A stretch of 64,000 nt of DNA from Rhynochetos jubatus (taxonomy: Eukaryota; Chordata; Aves; Eurypygiformes; Rhynochetidae): assembly GCA_027574665.1 (NCBI GenBank), contig CM050654.1, forward strand, positions 23,132,222 through 23,196,221, read 5' to 3'. Numbering within the stretch: position 1 is the stretch's first letter; each line of letters starts with the position of its first letter. The notes beneath the pieces were generated by a model. That model saw only the letters and a program-made list of their open reading frames with translations. It did not search any database and was not told the origin of the DNA. This document shows, piece by piece, positions 48,003-61,965 of the stretch. The position numbers and the translations under genes are program-made.

Positions 48003-51000
48003 ATACATTGAAGCTGCGGCCCTTAGGAAAACGCAATAGGTAGGTGATTAATCATAACCGTGTAGAGCTACACTAGTACAAAGATGTACACTGAATTCTG
48101 ATACGAGTTATTGTTTTCTCTGTACCCAGGGGAGGGTGTTGGTGATAGTACTCACACAAAAATGAAATTCAAATGGGGCATCTTGTTCAAGATGGAAAAT
48201 ATATGCTGATTGCAGTAAGAAGTACTTGGGTTTTTTTTTTTGAGAGAGAGAAATACAGTTTTGAAGCACAGCCTAAACCTGAGGCTAAAAACATTCCCCT
48301 GATGGCTTTACGTTTTCTTCAGCTGTCCTATGGCTCTTCTATCAACACTATTACTTCAAGGTTAAGATAGATATGAAATTAATATGGATGATTTGAAAGA
48401 GAAAGGTTTTTTTAAATTACCACTGTTCACAAATAGGTTGAATCTTTAAAATCGAAAGTGTGCAACTTTGCATAAGAACTGTGAAATGCCGTTAGTAATT
48501 TGGAAGCATTTCCTACGGATAGCGAAAATATCACAAGTGAATATTCAATAACTTCTGAATCATTGCATTCATTCTTCATCTTCCTTTGCAGATTTTTGGG
48601 GTACAAACTAGGTGATTTGCACTTTCAAGAAATTACTTAAAAATGCTTTATTGGACACTGACAGTAATTACAATATTTCTGTAACTATCAGACTATAAAG
48701 CTGGGGGAATAATCATTAACCAGATAAATCCATGGGAAATTAAGAGTTCGTATCTCACTAGTTTTTCTAACTGAATTTTCAATATGCTGTTTTTCAAATG
48801 AGTAGTCTATAATTGCTTTGACTATTAAAAAAATTGTTAGATAGTATGATAATCAGAGTAATATAATTATCCAGGATCATAGACTGAATTTTGAAAGATG
48901 AGGAAGGATGGCTTACATAGTATTATTTATTTCCAAACATAAAATAAGAGAAAATCTCAAATACAGTTATACTTTGCAGACTAAAAAGTTATATCCTGGA
49001 GAAAATATTTCTCCTATTAAACTAGGGTGGGGGAAGTATACTGGGAAATTAAAAGGAATTTCTTCTCCACTCAGTTGTAACTATTTACAGCATTCCAAAT
49101 TTTTTTATAACATTCCTGTAATAGTCTCATTCCCTGAGAAAAATATTCAAGAAATGTAGCGAATGTGAATTGTGTTTTGTCATGTATCTTGAAAACGTTA
49201 GGTCACTTTTGAACTGTTGCCAAAACCACATGGAGACTGTGTGACCTTATTCTAAGAATGCAACGAGAAAAAAATTAATCCAGTCTAGCTTTATGAAACT
49301 CTTTACGGGGATATAAAGTAAAATACCACCAAACATTGTAAGGGACTACTCAGCCAGGAAAAATATGTTTGGCTATTAGTCCGTCTTCAGATTCATCTCC
49401 AGTCTTCATCACTCAGCCTCTTCACTTCAAACATTGCAAAAATAGCTTTCAGGCTGAAGCACTGAAACAGCTGACACAGCCAGAAGAATGAAACTTGCTG
49501 AGTGACTCTACCATTTGAAAATGATATTATGTAATTCCCAATATCAAAGGAGGGACAGCAGTCTTTTTCATTCTACCCCACTTCCCTAGGGCAGTAATAC
49601 ATGCTGTAATTATTCAAATAATCCAGTCCTTTGTTTTCATTTTGAATTTATCTCTTTGTCCTGTAGTTTACATGCCAGCATTTCTGCCACAAACAATGGT
49701 TGCACAGATATTATACCATCATGCCTTCATTCATAAATGTAGATATAAGACTCATACTACTGTCTCAAGTACAAAATGCTTTGGCCATGATCCCGTGGAG
49801 GAAGATGCCTACCGTTAAGAGAATTTCAAGAGGTGGCAGCAGTGCTTCAATATAGGCAGGCAGATAATGAAATGCCATCAAGTAGGAATAGTAAGAAGCA
49901 AATAAGGTATATTAAAGTACTCAACCTGTGGGACGAAAGTTCTTTTCTATATACGTAAATATGTATGTTGCTTCTTTCAAAAAATGCTGCTATTTTAAAA
50001 AAATGCATGTCATCATGATTATGGCTGCAGGGAATAAAATCAGGCAGAAGGTACCATTTTAGTCTTTGTACAGGTGTCCCAGTCCCTCCAGCATGTGCTC
50101 CTGCTCCAGCCCAGTTCAACTCCCCCTTTGTAATGCTGCCCAGCCAGCTTCTGTATCCTGCCACTGCATGGCTGGCAGCACAGCCACGCTCATCAGTCAC
50201 ACTCAAGGAAAAGGCCGGTGAGATTTCAAAGTCTGCTCGCTGATGTGCAGAGCCAGCTTCTGGGGCTTGGTACAGTTCTTAGGTAATGGTATCCTCCTCT
50301 GACACATCAGCACCGTTACTCTAAAGTATACTTTATTGTTTAAACGTCTTTATGGTTGACCATAAGGAGTTAAGCAAATAAACTGCAGTGTTCTCATTCT
50401 GAACCATGGCATTGCCCTCCTAATAAATTAGGGTAGTTCACCTAACAGAGCATATAGAGGATGCTTCAGTCTTCAATTCATGCAGGAATTACAGGATTAT
50501 AGCTACACCATGAAAAAATTTGCTTTTGTTTTTTTTTCACTAATATATTTCAAAATAGTCTCTTGTGAAATGTTCTTTCTGTGCTGTTGTTCCTTGATGG
50601 TTCATTTTTGGACTGATCACTTAAATACAAAATAGACATCTGTGAAATATGCAGTTAAAGTGAGGACATAAATGGGGATTAATTTAAAGGAGGATTATGA
50701 GGGGGATTCTAAATCTAACTATATAAATAAGGACTACAAGTGTAACCCAGTGCATTCATTAGTCTGATTGGCAGAAATAATTTAGCCGCCAGCTGAGAAA
50801 TGACATTGAAATAATTTTCTTCTACTATGCACTTTATCAGATGTATGCTAAAGAATTCCAGCTCTATCCAAAGTGTCACCCTGACCAATTCCATGTTCCA
50901 TTTCACTGCAAAGGAAAACAAAGTCCATCCTCCCCTGCTGTGTTGGTGAACCTGGCCTGAGGAAAGGGTATTTAAGAAGTGCATGTACAAGCATTGTTGT

Positions 51001-54000
51001 AGAAAATCCGACCATCTTTCTATCTCTCAGTTACACAGATGTGCTGATAGAAGTAGGAACGACTGAATAATTTTAATGATGAATCCAACTAATGCCCTAA
51101 TAGCATTATATTTCTTTCTGTTCTGTCACATCATTTCATCTCTGTGTATGTCTATGCCATCTCCTCAGCAATTCTGGAGATACAGGCAGCTTCCTACCTC
51201 TCTACCTTACCTGCTTTGTCTCCTCGAAGTCAGGCCATTAGTAAAAGGCAAGAATTCACAAAGATGCCTTTACTACTGTGGTAGAAATGAACATAGATGA
51301 CATCAGTCTGTGTAACAAGGCAACTGCCCATGCATTTAAAGTAATATTGGAGGAGTCTCAGCTGAATTCTTTCTATCATCTAAACACATTTCACTGTGCA
51401 TTTGAATTACTCATACTGCAGTTCAGAGTTTATGTCTATTTAATAGATGAGGAGTTACATTGATTTCAGAGGTGTATTTGAATAGAACTGGCCACCCATG
51501 TCCAATTTGGTAATGAAGGTAGCCACGAAGACTGATTTCTTCCGCGTGTGCTCCTGTCAGTAGGAGAGGGCAGCCTGAGAAACACTACACTGCAATTTTT
51601 GAAGAGCTTTCAGAACCCCATGCTTGGCTGAAAAAGCTTTGAGAAGCAAACTAGCTGTGCTGCATGTCTGTGGGAAGCAGAAGGCAGCAGCAGTTAGCTT
51701 TGAAAAACCTGACTTAGGAAGGGCAACTTGAATAGCAGACTTGGAAGCAAAGTACTTGATGAAATGTCCTTTGATTCCTATAATGTAAATCATAAGCTAA
51801 AAAAATAAGCTTAAAAATATAAACAACCCATCAATGACCAAGATACAGCTGTAGCTGACATGGCTACCTGTGTTTTGCCTGCGTGCTGGCAAACAGATTG
51901 GCAAAGCCTTTAGTTAACATGAAATTGAATGGGATAGTTTAAATGACACCATGATGATTAATTAGCTCAGGACTCATTCCAAACCTTCTGCAAGCGTGAA
52001 ACATTTGCACAGCATCTAAGGATGAAGATTCCCAAAGCAATAAAAGTAATTTAATACTGACATCCTAAAACATGGAACAGGTCTATTCCCAAAGGCAATC
52101 TCCTAAACAGCACAGTAGCAGTAAAACACTATAGTCTGTGGATTTGAAACCCAATTTTCTTTCTCTTAATTGTTACAAAGCTGTAGCAACAGCTCATACA
52201 GCGTCTTTCTCCTCTTTTCTTCCATGCCCAATAAGCCAGAATATTTTTACAGTGATGACTTAAGTGCCAAAAGAGACAGTCAGAACTGATGGAAGATGGA
52301 AAAGAAAATAATATTTCTAGTTGTCTTTTTTTGCGTGAAGATTCCTCTTAGAAGACAAATCTCAGGCTGTCTGCTTCACCTTGCACTTCATGAATTATCT
52401 GAAAAATTATCATACGATAATTTGATATTCTTTACATGTTTTTATTTTATGCAATTACTGACACACCTATTGTGATGTAAACCACATTCAACACATAAAA
52501 AGCTGTATAATGTCAAAAGAACATTCCCAGTTATTTTTTTTGAATACTGCAAATAATGGAGCATAACTTATCAAGGCTTTCTACATTATTTTTGCCTTAG
52601 TATGAGATACAGATTTTAACTAAATATTTCTAACAGTTCTGTCCTGTCTGGATGCTCTAGTGTCTAATAACTCTTGTGCCCAGGCTCATCTTTCTCTGAC
52701 TGAGGGCACTAATAACATCTATCCCCTCTGCATACATGTTAGTTGCCTGAAACTTTTAGACTTTTAATAGCTAACAGGTTTATTTTATCAAAAAAATGGC
52801 TGAGATTAGTCAGTGGGTTTAAAAAAAAAAAATCACTGAGAGAAGGGCAGAGAAGCAAAAGCTCTAGTGAACAGTATTTCTTAACATTCTTAAGCAATAA
52901 GCCTGAAAACAAAAGTGTGAGCCATATGCTTTCACCAGTATTTCCATAGCCTATGCCTTACATATGATGATTGACTCATGGACTCCCTTTGTGGAAATTT
53001 TGTTCTTGGTCGCTTTCAAAACTTTTCATATTTTCATCTGCTGCTGACCACAGGAATCCTTCTTCATTGGCCTGCTTGCTTGGTCAGCCAGCACTGAATT
53101 CTGTCTAACCTACGTGTGCATCCAAGACTTAGGAAGTACAGGATTGAGAATTCCTTTTCCCCCACTCCATCTCTTCCCCAGTAGGGCAAGGACTACTCTT
53201 TGAGAGGATGCTTTTGGGGGAGGCTGTGACTCTGTCTTCTTTTTTTTAGCCTTTTTTTAATTAAAGGTTGAAAGTTTAAAAAATAAAGCCTTTTAATTTT
53301 TTTTTGTTTGAAATATATGCATTTTAAATAATTTGCATCTTCATTTCTTACCTTGTGTTCTCTGGGTGACAGCCTTTATGCAGTACAACTTTCTTGCATC
53401 AATACACCCTAACATGGAGGTTCATACTCTATTTCTTACGTTGCTGGAGGCCCCCCGAACCTTGGTAACAGCTGCAGGAGAAAGGAAGTGATGCTTTTAA
53501 ACATTTGTTGCTGACTTCTCCACTCAGATGATAATCCTCTGACAACACAGGATAACTATTTCCACTTCCAGCTGTAGATTTTAGAACTATAGCCCTCTCC
53601 TTACCCCTCCTATACCTTACAGCTTCTGCTGGGAAACACTTGCTGTGTGGTTATACCAGCATGAACTTCTTAGGCAGGCCATGAAGTGTTGAATCTTCTG
53701 GTCAGCGGTGATGTGTTTCTTCAACTGACGTATTTCTTTGGTCAATGGGGACAATGACCTAAATTTTGTAATTTTATTTTTTTTTACTGTGACCCTCATA
53801 TGTATTCGAGTAATTTCTAAACAATGTGGGTTCTGCTCTCAAAATGCAAGTTATTTTTTTGCCATAAAGTATTGCTTCTGCTCATACAAGAGTTCTCAAT
53901 AGTTTCTGCTGCAACCTGGCCAAAATTCTGCTGGGGGCTGACAGTCTCGTGTGATGCTGCTAAACATGCTTGCACATGTTCTGCTTGTTTGGAAAGTCAC

Positions 54001-55188
54001 CAGCATGAATATAATTCCTGTTTTAGATGTGCGATGTGCTGAAGTTACTGGAAATCTGCATGTGTATGAGTATCAACATTCACAAGTGTTAAAATAAAGC
54101 AACCTGTTAAATGTATGAATTCAAACTGAAACCATGTTAGTCTACATTTGTAACTGTTTTGTAATGCTGTGTGCAGATAGATATCCCACTTAAAAAACTA
54201 TAACAAATATATCTTCGTGCTTATATATCTGGGGTATTATAAGCAGCATTTTTTGTTTATGTCAGGTTTATCACACATTCTTGCAATCTGCTCTCCAGTT
54301 ACCTGTATTTTTGTTCTCAAAAGGTACCTGTAAAGACAGTGAGCAGCGTATTTTTTACCTGTAATAGGCCATGAAGCCACGATGAGACACCCTGTCAAAC
54401 GTGGAATTTCTGTGAGCTCCTGGGATCCTGGTTCAGAAGGTCAGTGTTGAAATTCTGCTTCATTTCACAAATGTATGGCTGCATGCTGCCATCTGTCTGC
54501 TCTGCCGCTGGGAGTCAATAGTGCACCATTAGTTTTATGTACCAAATTGTGCCTGGTTTGTGTGTTTCTGAAAAGCTGTTAAGACTTCTGCTGTACTATT
54601 TGCCTCATTTCCAAGCAGTTTCTCTTGGTCTGTCTTGGCTCTTTGTGGGAAAGCTGATTGCAAGGCCGAATGGTTTGACATCTACAAACAGGTTCTTTGT
54701 TCTTTCAAACCCACGCCATTCTTATCATCTTCATAGAATTCAGGAAGAACCAACTTAGTGGTGTCTGTGATACCTGTCATTCTCACAGCTATTATTGTGC
54801 CAACGTACCACCACATTCCAACATACTCTATGAGAGCTCAAAAATGCTAAATCACGCCAAAGCCTAGGATGGGCTTTTTCTTACCTCATTTTTCATAAAC
54901 GCCTCTGAGGCTGAATTGGAACTGAATAGCATCTTACAAATTCTGTATATTAAAGACTATTAAGCTTATTATTGTGGCAAAGATTATGAGGAGAAGAAAT
55001 GGCACAATATTAATTTATTCTTATAATATGATGAGACTGATGCAGAAAGTTTAACAAATTTATAGCATTTTCACTGCAGATCTTAATATTGCCATCTTCC
55101 TGAGGGGCTGTTTTGTCCGTTAGAAGTTATGGTGCATGACCAAGTCCACGATGAATACAGAGTACTTTGTATATCTCACAGCACGTCC
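48003..55188. other. Long noncoding stretch
   Basis: No gene recognised. GC rises at about 50060-50210 without an identifiable feature. A 7-bp inverted repeat (TTATGGT-TG-ACCATAA) lies at 50350-50365. An A11 run is near 52821. Confidence 0.5.
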
Positions 55189-55266
55189 ATTTGACAATGC
55201 CACCAATAAGAAACAATTTGACAATTTCAATGTAGAAAAATTGATAATTTGACAATTTGTCAAATT
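55189..55266 (+). repeat. TTTGACAAT repeat cluster with hairpin
   Basis: ATTTGACAAT occurs at 55189, 55216 and 55247, spaced 27 and 31 bases. The last copy forms a perfect 9-bp inverted repeat, AATTTGACA-ATT-TGTCAAATT (55246-55266). The adjoining AAATTGATA/TATCAATTT pieces add further dyad symmetry. This is probably a local duplication in AT-rich DNA. Confidence 0.75.
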
Positions 55267-56235
55267 TTGAAATGTATCAATTTCAAACCTGACATTTTCA
55301 ATATTACCTTTAATATTAATTACTTTAAATTGTACTGTATTTTAGTGAATTCAAGTCTTAAAAAATAAGAAATGAGGATATGTATTTTGTAGGCAAGAAT
55401 ACAAGTTTTTATGTAGATGCCATATTAGAAATTTTCATTTATATTCCAAACTATTTAATCTAAAAAAGGTGTTATTCAAATACTGAATATTTACAAAGCT
55501 GCTCCAGGAAGTTGATTTCTACATGCACATTTATTGTCCTTATAGCTAAGCCCTAGATAACTCCTGATTAAAAGCAAAGATATTTGTTATTGCAGTAATC
55601 ATAAAGAATAACAGTTCCATTTTTTGAAATAGGAAAGCAATTTGACAAACTGTGCATATATTTTCCATGTAGTCAGCCATTTCATGACAGTAAAACAAAT
55701 CAAGAGAATATATCTATTATAAAATGCTGTTTCATTATTATTTAAACTATAATTTTTCCAGAGAAGCAGCATTGTGCAGTTCTACCCATATGCAAAAACA
55801 CTTGTAAAACTGAGTGATTAATGAAGGGTCATCATTTATATCAGAGAGTAGGGGAATTAATTCTATATCATTATGTTCCTGTGAGGAATATGAAGGTAAT
55901 AAAACCAGCATTTGTTCTGAGTTATTTTCAAGAATATGCGCTGCTAATAGTTCTGCTAAACTTAATACACAGGGTGTTTTCTTCACTGGCTGTGAGTTTA
56001 GTCTGACTCAAAGGAGGAGACTCATCTTTCTAGTTTCTTCTCTTGCAAGATTCCCTTGCCAGGGTATTTCACTGCATGTCAAATAACATGACAGAAGTGG
56101 CCCTGCGCTGTAAGACATAATGGGAAGATTACTGTGGGGAAAAGGAAGGTAAAAGCTACTTTAGCAGCCTTCCTCTCACAAGGTATTTGAACATAATCAC
56201 CAGGTAATGCAGTCTGAAGTCAGGGGTTGGCCTCT
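55267..56235. other. Noncoding stretch
   Basis: Very AT-rich. Frames near 55750-56090 on both strands overlap each other and look like chance. Confidence 0.5.
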
Positions 56236-56280
56236 AAAAAAAAAAACAACCCCCAAAACCACCTAAAAAATCCCAAGAAA
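56236..56280 (+). repeat. A/C-only low-complexity tract
   Basis: An A run of 11 is followed by CAACCCCCAAAACCACC and an A run of 6. It is the third tract of this type in the window. Confidence 0.75.
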
Positions 56281-59170
56281 AAGGCAAGATCAGAAATGGC
56301 ATCTAGAATTTCCAGGGTGAAGTTGAAAACAGAAAGGCCGAGATGTTTGCGCTGAAATTTTTCCATAATTCTGTTCTTTATGCTCCAAGCAAATTAAAAG
56401 AGATTTTTTTACCTTCACTTTTTCTCATAAGAAATAGCAATATAAATAACACAATGAAATTCTCAAAGCACTTTACCCAGTACTGATTTAGAACAATGTT
56501 GCATCATAAGCAGGGTAAAATCTATTTTTTTCTTTCCAAGCAGATCACATTCCTTAGATTTCCAATATAAACATTAGGAAAAAATTCACAACAGAGTCCT
56601 GGAAACCCTGCGGAAAATATTATCCAAAAGGCACTTAGAATGTGTAAATTTTTACTAATTTTTCTACACACCGTATAGAAATACTTCTGGTACCTCTGGA
56701 AATATCCAGAGGTACCCTCCCCGTAACTGCCTCACTGTGTATGTTTCATGAAAATCATGTGAAAGACACAACTTCTCTCCTAGCTGGAGTTCGATTCAGA
56801 ATGCAGTACCTCTAGCAGTAAGGGCTGAAGGAGTCACTTGAGTGCCTGCAGGGTTTAAAGAGCCGCACAGTCAGTGTAACTCAGTTTAAACGTATCCATC
56901 ATCAGATAGTGCACTTTGGTTAAACAGACAGCGGATGTTATGTGGTCTGAATTGCTGGGGCGGGGGAATCTCATAGTCAAAATGTGATGCTAATTAATAG
57001 GGCTTGTAAGGAACTGCAGAGATTGGGGCTTTAACGTCTTTCCAGGTCTTATTTGGTAAATCTGTAGGTGGATTTGCATTCTCTCTGCTCACTAGATTCT
57101 GCATGTACTGCTAGTTGAAGCTACTGCAAAAGCTTAAGAACCTTTCTAGCACAGAAGCTTGAACCAGAACTTGTAGTGCTTGGATTCCTGCTGCTGTGGC
57201 CTTAGAGTGAAGAGTGGCATCCTTAGCCTCGGCTTCAGCTTTTGTTCTCCATTTCTAGGCTGCCTTCTTCACAGCAGGTGTCTTAGAACTCTTGCTTGTG
57301 ATGTGGTTGTAGCTGTAGATGCAGCGTTCTGCATGCCGATTAGGGATCGCAGCCTAAGATAAGAGATCAGTAGTGGTTATTTTCCAGGATCAGAAACTCT
57401 GACTAGATTTTCATGGGTGCCAGGAATCAGATCAGTAGAAGGAGCTCCAAAGATGGGATGGGAAGAAATGAAATAAAACTAAATTAAATTAAATCAGACA
57501 GCCTAATTTTTCTACCCATTGCAAGCTTCGCAATTCCTGTGTTTTCCTTTCGATTCAGAATGAAAACTTTTCAAATTTCATTCTGCTGGGAAAGTCTCAC
57601 CATATCTATTTTGAGCATGGTCTCAAAAAGGCTCCCAATTACATGGACTTTTTTGATTTCTCCTCTCTACTATTTCCTACGAAAAAATGTCTTCTGTATT
57701 ACTCTTTCATTTTTCCTTCCAGTCTTCCTCCTGGTTTGTCCCCTCACACTTGCTCCATACAGTTGGCCTTCCACCAAAGAACTGCAACTTCTTTGTTTCT
57801 TCATGATATAATCAAATTTTCATACTATATCAAAAGCAAGATAAGTGATACTGTTTAGTTTTATGTTCTTATAAATGCGTACAGTTCTCTGTGTAAATAA
57901 CACAGTCTCACTGATCAGAGGAATTTATCATCTCTCTCTGATTTGTGTGTGACACAAGTCCACAAAACAGATTAAGGATTATTACTGTCTGTTCAGAATG
58001 CTTGAATGCAACTTACTGCCCTAGAAAACAAACAAAAAGATCTGGTCTCAGCTAAGTGTATTCCAGCAATCATAATCCTTTGATATTAATCTGGATGCTC
58101 AGGTAAAAGATAGGCTCTCCAGCAACACAGCAATCCCCTTTGAAGATCTATTTGTGCTTATATTTGTAGTGCAAATATTCCCTCTATTTTTTCTCTTTGG
58201 TTTCAGCTTCTGAAACAACCGCTAGACTAGAAAGCCCTTGCTGAAAAGAAAATTGCTACTGGAGAATGACTGCTAAGAAATCGTGTCTCAAGTTTCCTCA
58301 AGATTTTCCTCTTGCAGGTACTAACAGTAAACTCAGAAGAGCTCACAACGCAGTTACGCTTAGGCCTTTAACAGCATAGTCCTTTTATGAAACAGACTTG
58401 GTTGCTCCTGGTTCCTTTAGTGTGGGAACCCTCTTTGTCTCATGGCTAGTGAGTCTGCTCTTCATCTATGTGTATGCTCCTCTCTGAAGGTGTAAGACCA
58501 GGTTAACAGTAAATGAGTGTACTTGTCAGGATTTCCAGTTGCTGAGAATCCCTAACAGCAAGGAGGGATTCTGTACAGATGAAAGCTTAGATCTGTTATA
58601 TGAAGGTCAATACTCTGTCTTGATCATATGGAATGGGCTGGAACAATTAGCACACAAACCAACCAACCAAAAATATCACAGTTGTGCTTTAACCTTGTTA
58701 GAACCAGAGTGGTTGTGCCATCAACGTGTGCATCTAGTGATATGATAAGAATGAGTAGACTTGTCAATCTGTAATATGGTACACCAGAGAGGCACAGAAG
58801 AGAAGGTAAAGTTCACATTTGGCAGGTGCTGTTGGTCAGTAAAGCCTCACAGGCACTATTTAGCCAGTCACTCCCCCATGCAGCTTCCTGTCCTGAATCA
58901 AGTGGAACAAAGTGAGAATTTGGAATGTTTAGAGCTGGAGAGATGAAGGTCACGAGCCAAAGGAGTGTCTACCTCTTCACTGTCTTTGTTCTCTCACCAT
59001 GCTCCAAATTCAAACGTTACAGCAATCCTTTCAGGTCACCTGTCAAGTTCCTGTTATTTTTATCTGTCTTGCTTATGTAGATAAGGCGTGTCATCCATTT
59101 TCGCTGCTTGAAAATAGGATGCTACTCATCTCTGGGTAAGTAGGTCAAATTTGGCTTTTGATGATTATTG
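56281..59170. other. Noncoding stretch
   Basis: No supported gene. A short (TTAAA)n stretch lies at 57477-57497 and three AACC units at about 58655. Confidence 0.5.
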
Positions 59171-59460
59171 ACATTCTCCTTACGGCCCTGCTGTTGTACT
59201 CCTGTCAGCTGTAATGCGTACGCAGAAGCACTCAAGGCAACATTAAAGAGAGATGGGATAATCACTGCAACCTGCTGCTGCACGGAGAGATGTAGTGCCA
59301 CTACTTTTGCAATGTAGGTCAGCTTCCAATGGACACAAAGAGCGCCATCGCCATTTATGTCTCTGATCTCTGGTTAGAATGAGCGAGCAGTGAGACCGAA
59401 CTGTACGCCTCCCCACGGTCCCCCTTTATCCCTTATCCTGGAGATAAGGAAAGCTTGCTT
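59171..59460. promoter_or_regulatory. CpG-retaining segment with three GATA motifs
   Basis: Ten CpGs fall between about 59180 and 59420, far above the surrounding density, at only moderate GC. At 59425-59449 there are two TTATC motifs and one GATAAG. The inner pair forms a perfect 7-bp inverted repeat, CCTTATC-CTGGA-GATAAGG. Clustered, oppositely oriented GATA sites are typical of GATA-factor-bound enhancers, and CpG retention in noncoding DNA suggests constraint or lack of methylation. No open frame is convincing here. Regulatory function is inference. Confidence 0.3.
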
Positions 59461-61930
59461 TGCTGTGAATCACTTCTCTTTCACCAGGAAAAACAGTTCA
59501 ATGCCTTCTGTGACTGCTAAAAGCCCTGTGGAGATAAAAGTAAATGAAGTAAATTATCAATAGCTACCTGTTAGCAACGTGGGCAACTTGGGTCTTTTGC
59601 ATATTCTGAATTCTTTTTCTTGATTGAAATTGCAACAAAGAACGTGGATAACAAATAATTGGGTTTATACGTTGTACTAGTTGTGGTAACTTTGTTAGAC
59701 AAATAGTACTTACATTCTGCTAATGTAAGTGCTGTATTACACATCTGGTTTTCTACCAGGTGTTGTCATATGTTTTCATAAAGGTGTAGCAAGGAAAAGG
59801 ATGGGAATGAAATGCACAGAAGGGAACAAAATACAGGATGTCAGCTACTACTGAGTCTCCAGTCACAGCTATCAATTGCCGCCAGCCTTGTTCTTGCCTT
59901 GTACATATTTTTTCACAGTTTAAATATTCCTTAAAAACTTAAATTTCCCTGAAACTTATTTTTGATGCTGAAACAAAAGCCCTATCTCGTATACTATGTA
60001 TGCGTATGGCAAAGAGGGAGAACTTGTCAACCAGTCTAGACAAGGTGATAGTCTCAGAATTAAGGGAACAAATACACACGCATAAACATTAGTGGCAGTT
60101 TTCTCCACCAAACAGATTTGTTAATTGAATGGTTCCAATTTTCACTTCTGTTGGATTTGGGCCATTTAAAATAACTGAAGTGCATCTTGGTCTAATGAGA
60201 GCAGAATGTCAAAAAGAAATCAGGCCAAGTGAAGTCTGAGGCAGAAAAAGGTAGTTAACAGTACTCAGCTTAAAACAAAAATTAAAGTGAGAAGAGGTAA
60301 ACCAGGCACCTAAAGAAACTGTTGCTCAGCTCAACACAGCAGGGACATGAAATTCCTTTCATTTGACAGATTTCCTGGCAGTAAATTGCAGCTATTGGAA
60401 TTAATAATCCTTAAGGAAGATACTGGCTTGAATTAAAACAGTTTTCCTTTGGAAATCGATAACTTTATTCCTACAATTCAGCAGAGAGAACCTGTGTCTT
60501 CTGAAAAGAAATAAAAAATAATCTGAGACACTAAAAATTATTATAAAAAATTAATTTATTATTCAAGGTCAAGTCATCCAACTTTACCTTCATTTTCATT
60601 TTAAAATGATTTTCAATACATTTACCATTCTAATTACATAGGATGTTTGAAGTTTCCTCTCTTGTGAATTATGCCTGTGACTTAAGGCATGGAAATGACT
60701 GGGGTTTTTTTTTTTTCTCTTTATTCTTCTTAAATCAGTGATGTTTTCCTTTGAACTACTGCGATTCAACAAAAGTAGTTCAGGGAGTGATTCAGATACA
60801 GAGAGGTTTCCCGTGGTATTTCAGCCATGGCTGAAGTCACTTTTTACAAGTTAGCTACTCTGCATGCATCAGGAGTAATAATGTACTCTTAGTGCAGGTA
60901 CCTCTGTAACTAAGAGCAGGGTCTGAGTGCAGAAGGGGTGGACAAGGCAATAGCTACAGACTTCATTGGAAGGAAAGAAACAGCAATGCAATGGGCACAG
61001 AGCAAACCACAAGTAGCTATAGTTTTGCAAAATCAGGGAAAAAAAGGTATATGTTTGTACGTAATGCTGGGTATGACCTAATATACAGTGGGTCTGGCCA
61101 TGTGTTTGGTACAACTTGTCTTCAGTGTTAGGGATAGGAGACTCTGGTAAATACTTACCATCAGTTGGTAGAAGTTTGTGACAAATTCCCATGTCAGAAC
61201 AGGGTATGTTTTACAGCCTTGGGGTGGATGTTGGGGACATTTCTGCCTACCCTCCTATCCTTCTTTCTGCAAGGATAGCCAGCATATGTCCTTTCTTTAA
61301 CGGTTTCCTCCTCTAAAAATAGATGAGAGAGATTTTTACCAGTGTATATCCAGCCAAAACACTGCACCAGAGTTGTTTCTGCACATGTGACATAGACAGG
61401 TCCAAACAAAGGAGTAGGTCTCCTCAGAGAAAGATGACTTCAGACTCAAGAAGTAATCCTGAGATCATAACCTGAGGGAAGTGGAAGAAAAACCTTTCTG
61501 GCTAGAAGGAACAGCACTAGTCAGAAGGGAGCTGTAGCTAATCTCCTGTCAGCAACTCGTGTTATCTTGGTGCTACGCTTGTTCTTGTCTCATCCTTCCA
61601 GGGATTCTATCCATCTGCGTTACTGTTACTCAGGAGATGATAACAGCAAATGATGTCTGATCTTATAGACATTAAATGTGGGGACAGGGGAAGCTAGTCC
61701 CTGGTTACAGGTAGTCAAAGCTAGCTACAAAAGAAAGCCAGACAATGCAAAAGACAGAGCTTGCAAGCATGTGAAGAAACTTTTGTTCTGGGACAGTCTG
61801 AAATGCCTGGTTAGAATGTCTGTTCAAACTGATTCTGCTAAGACCTCACCTGAGTGAGACAAAAGTTACCTGGTCAAACTAAAGGTCCATGGAGGGTGGG
61901 AAAAACCCCCACAACCAAACCCTCTGCCTG
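59461..61930. other. Noncoding stretch
   Basis: No gene or repeat family recognised. A T12 run lies at 60705-60716. Confidence 0.5.
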
Positions 61931-61935
61931 TTTCA

Positions 61936-61941
61936 TATAAA
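61936..61941 (+). promoter_or_regulatory. TATAAA box candidate
   Basis: TATAAA lies about 30 bases before the start of the CpG-rich block, the usual distance from a TATA box to a transcription start. Hexamers like this are frequent in AT-rich DNA, so position is the only support. Confidence 0.25.
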
Positions 61942-61965
61942 CAAATCTGTTGCTGGAAACTAACA

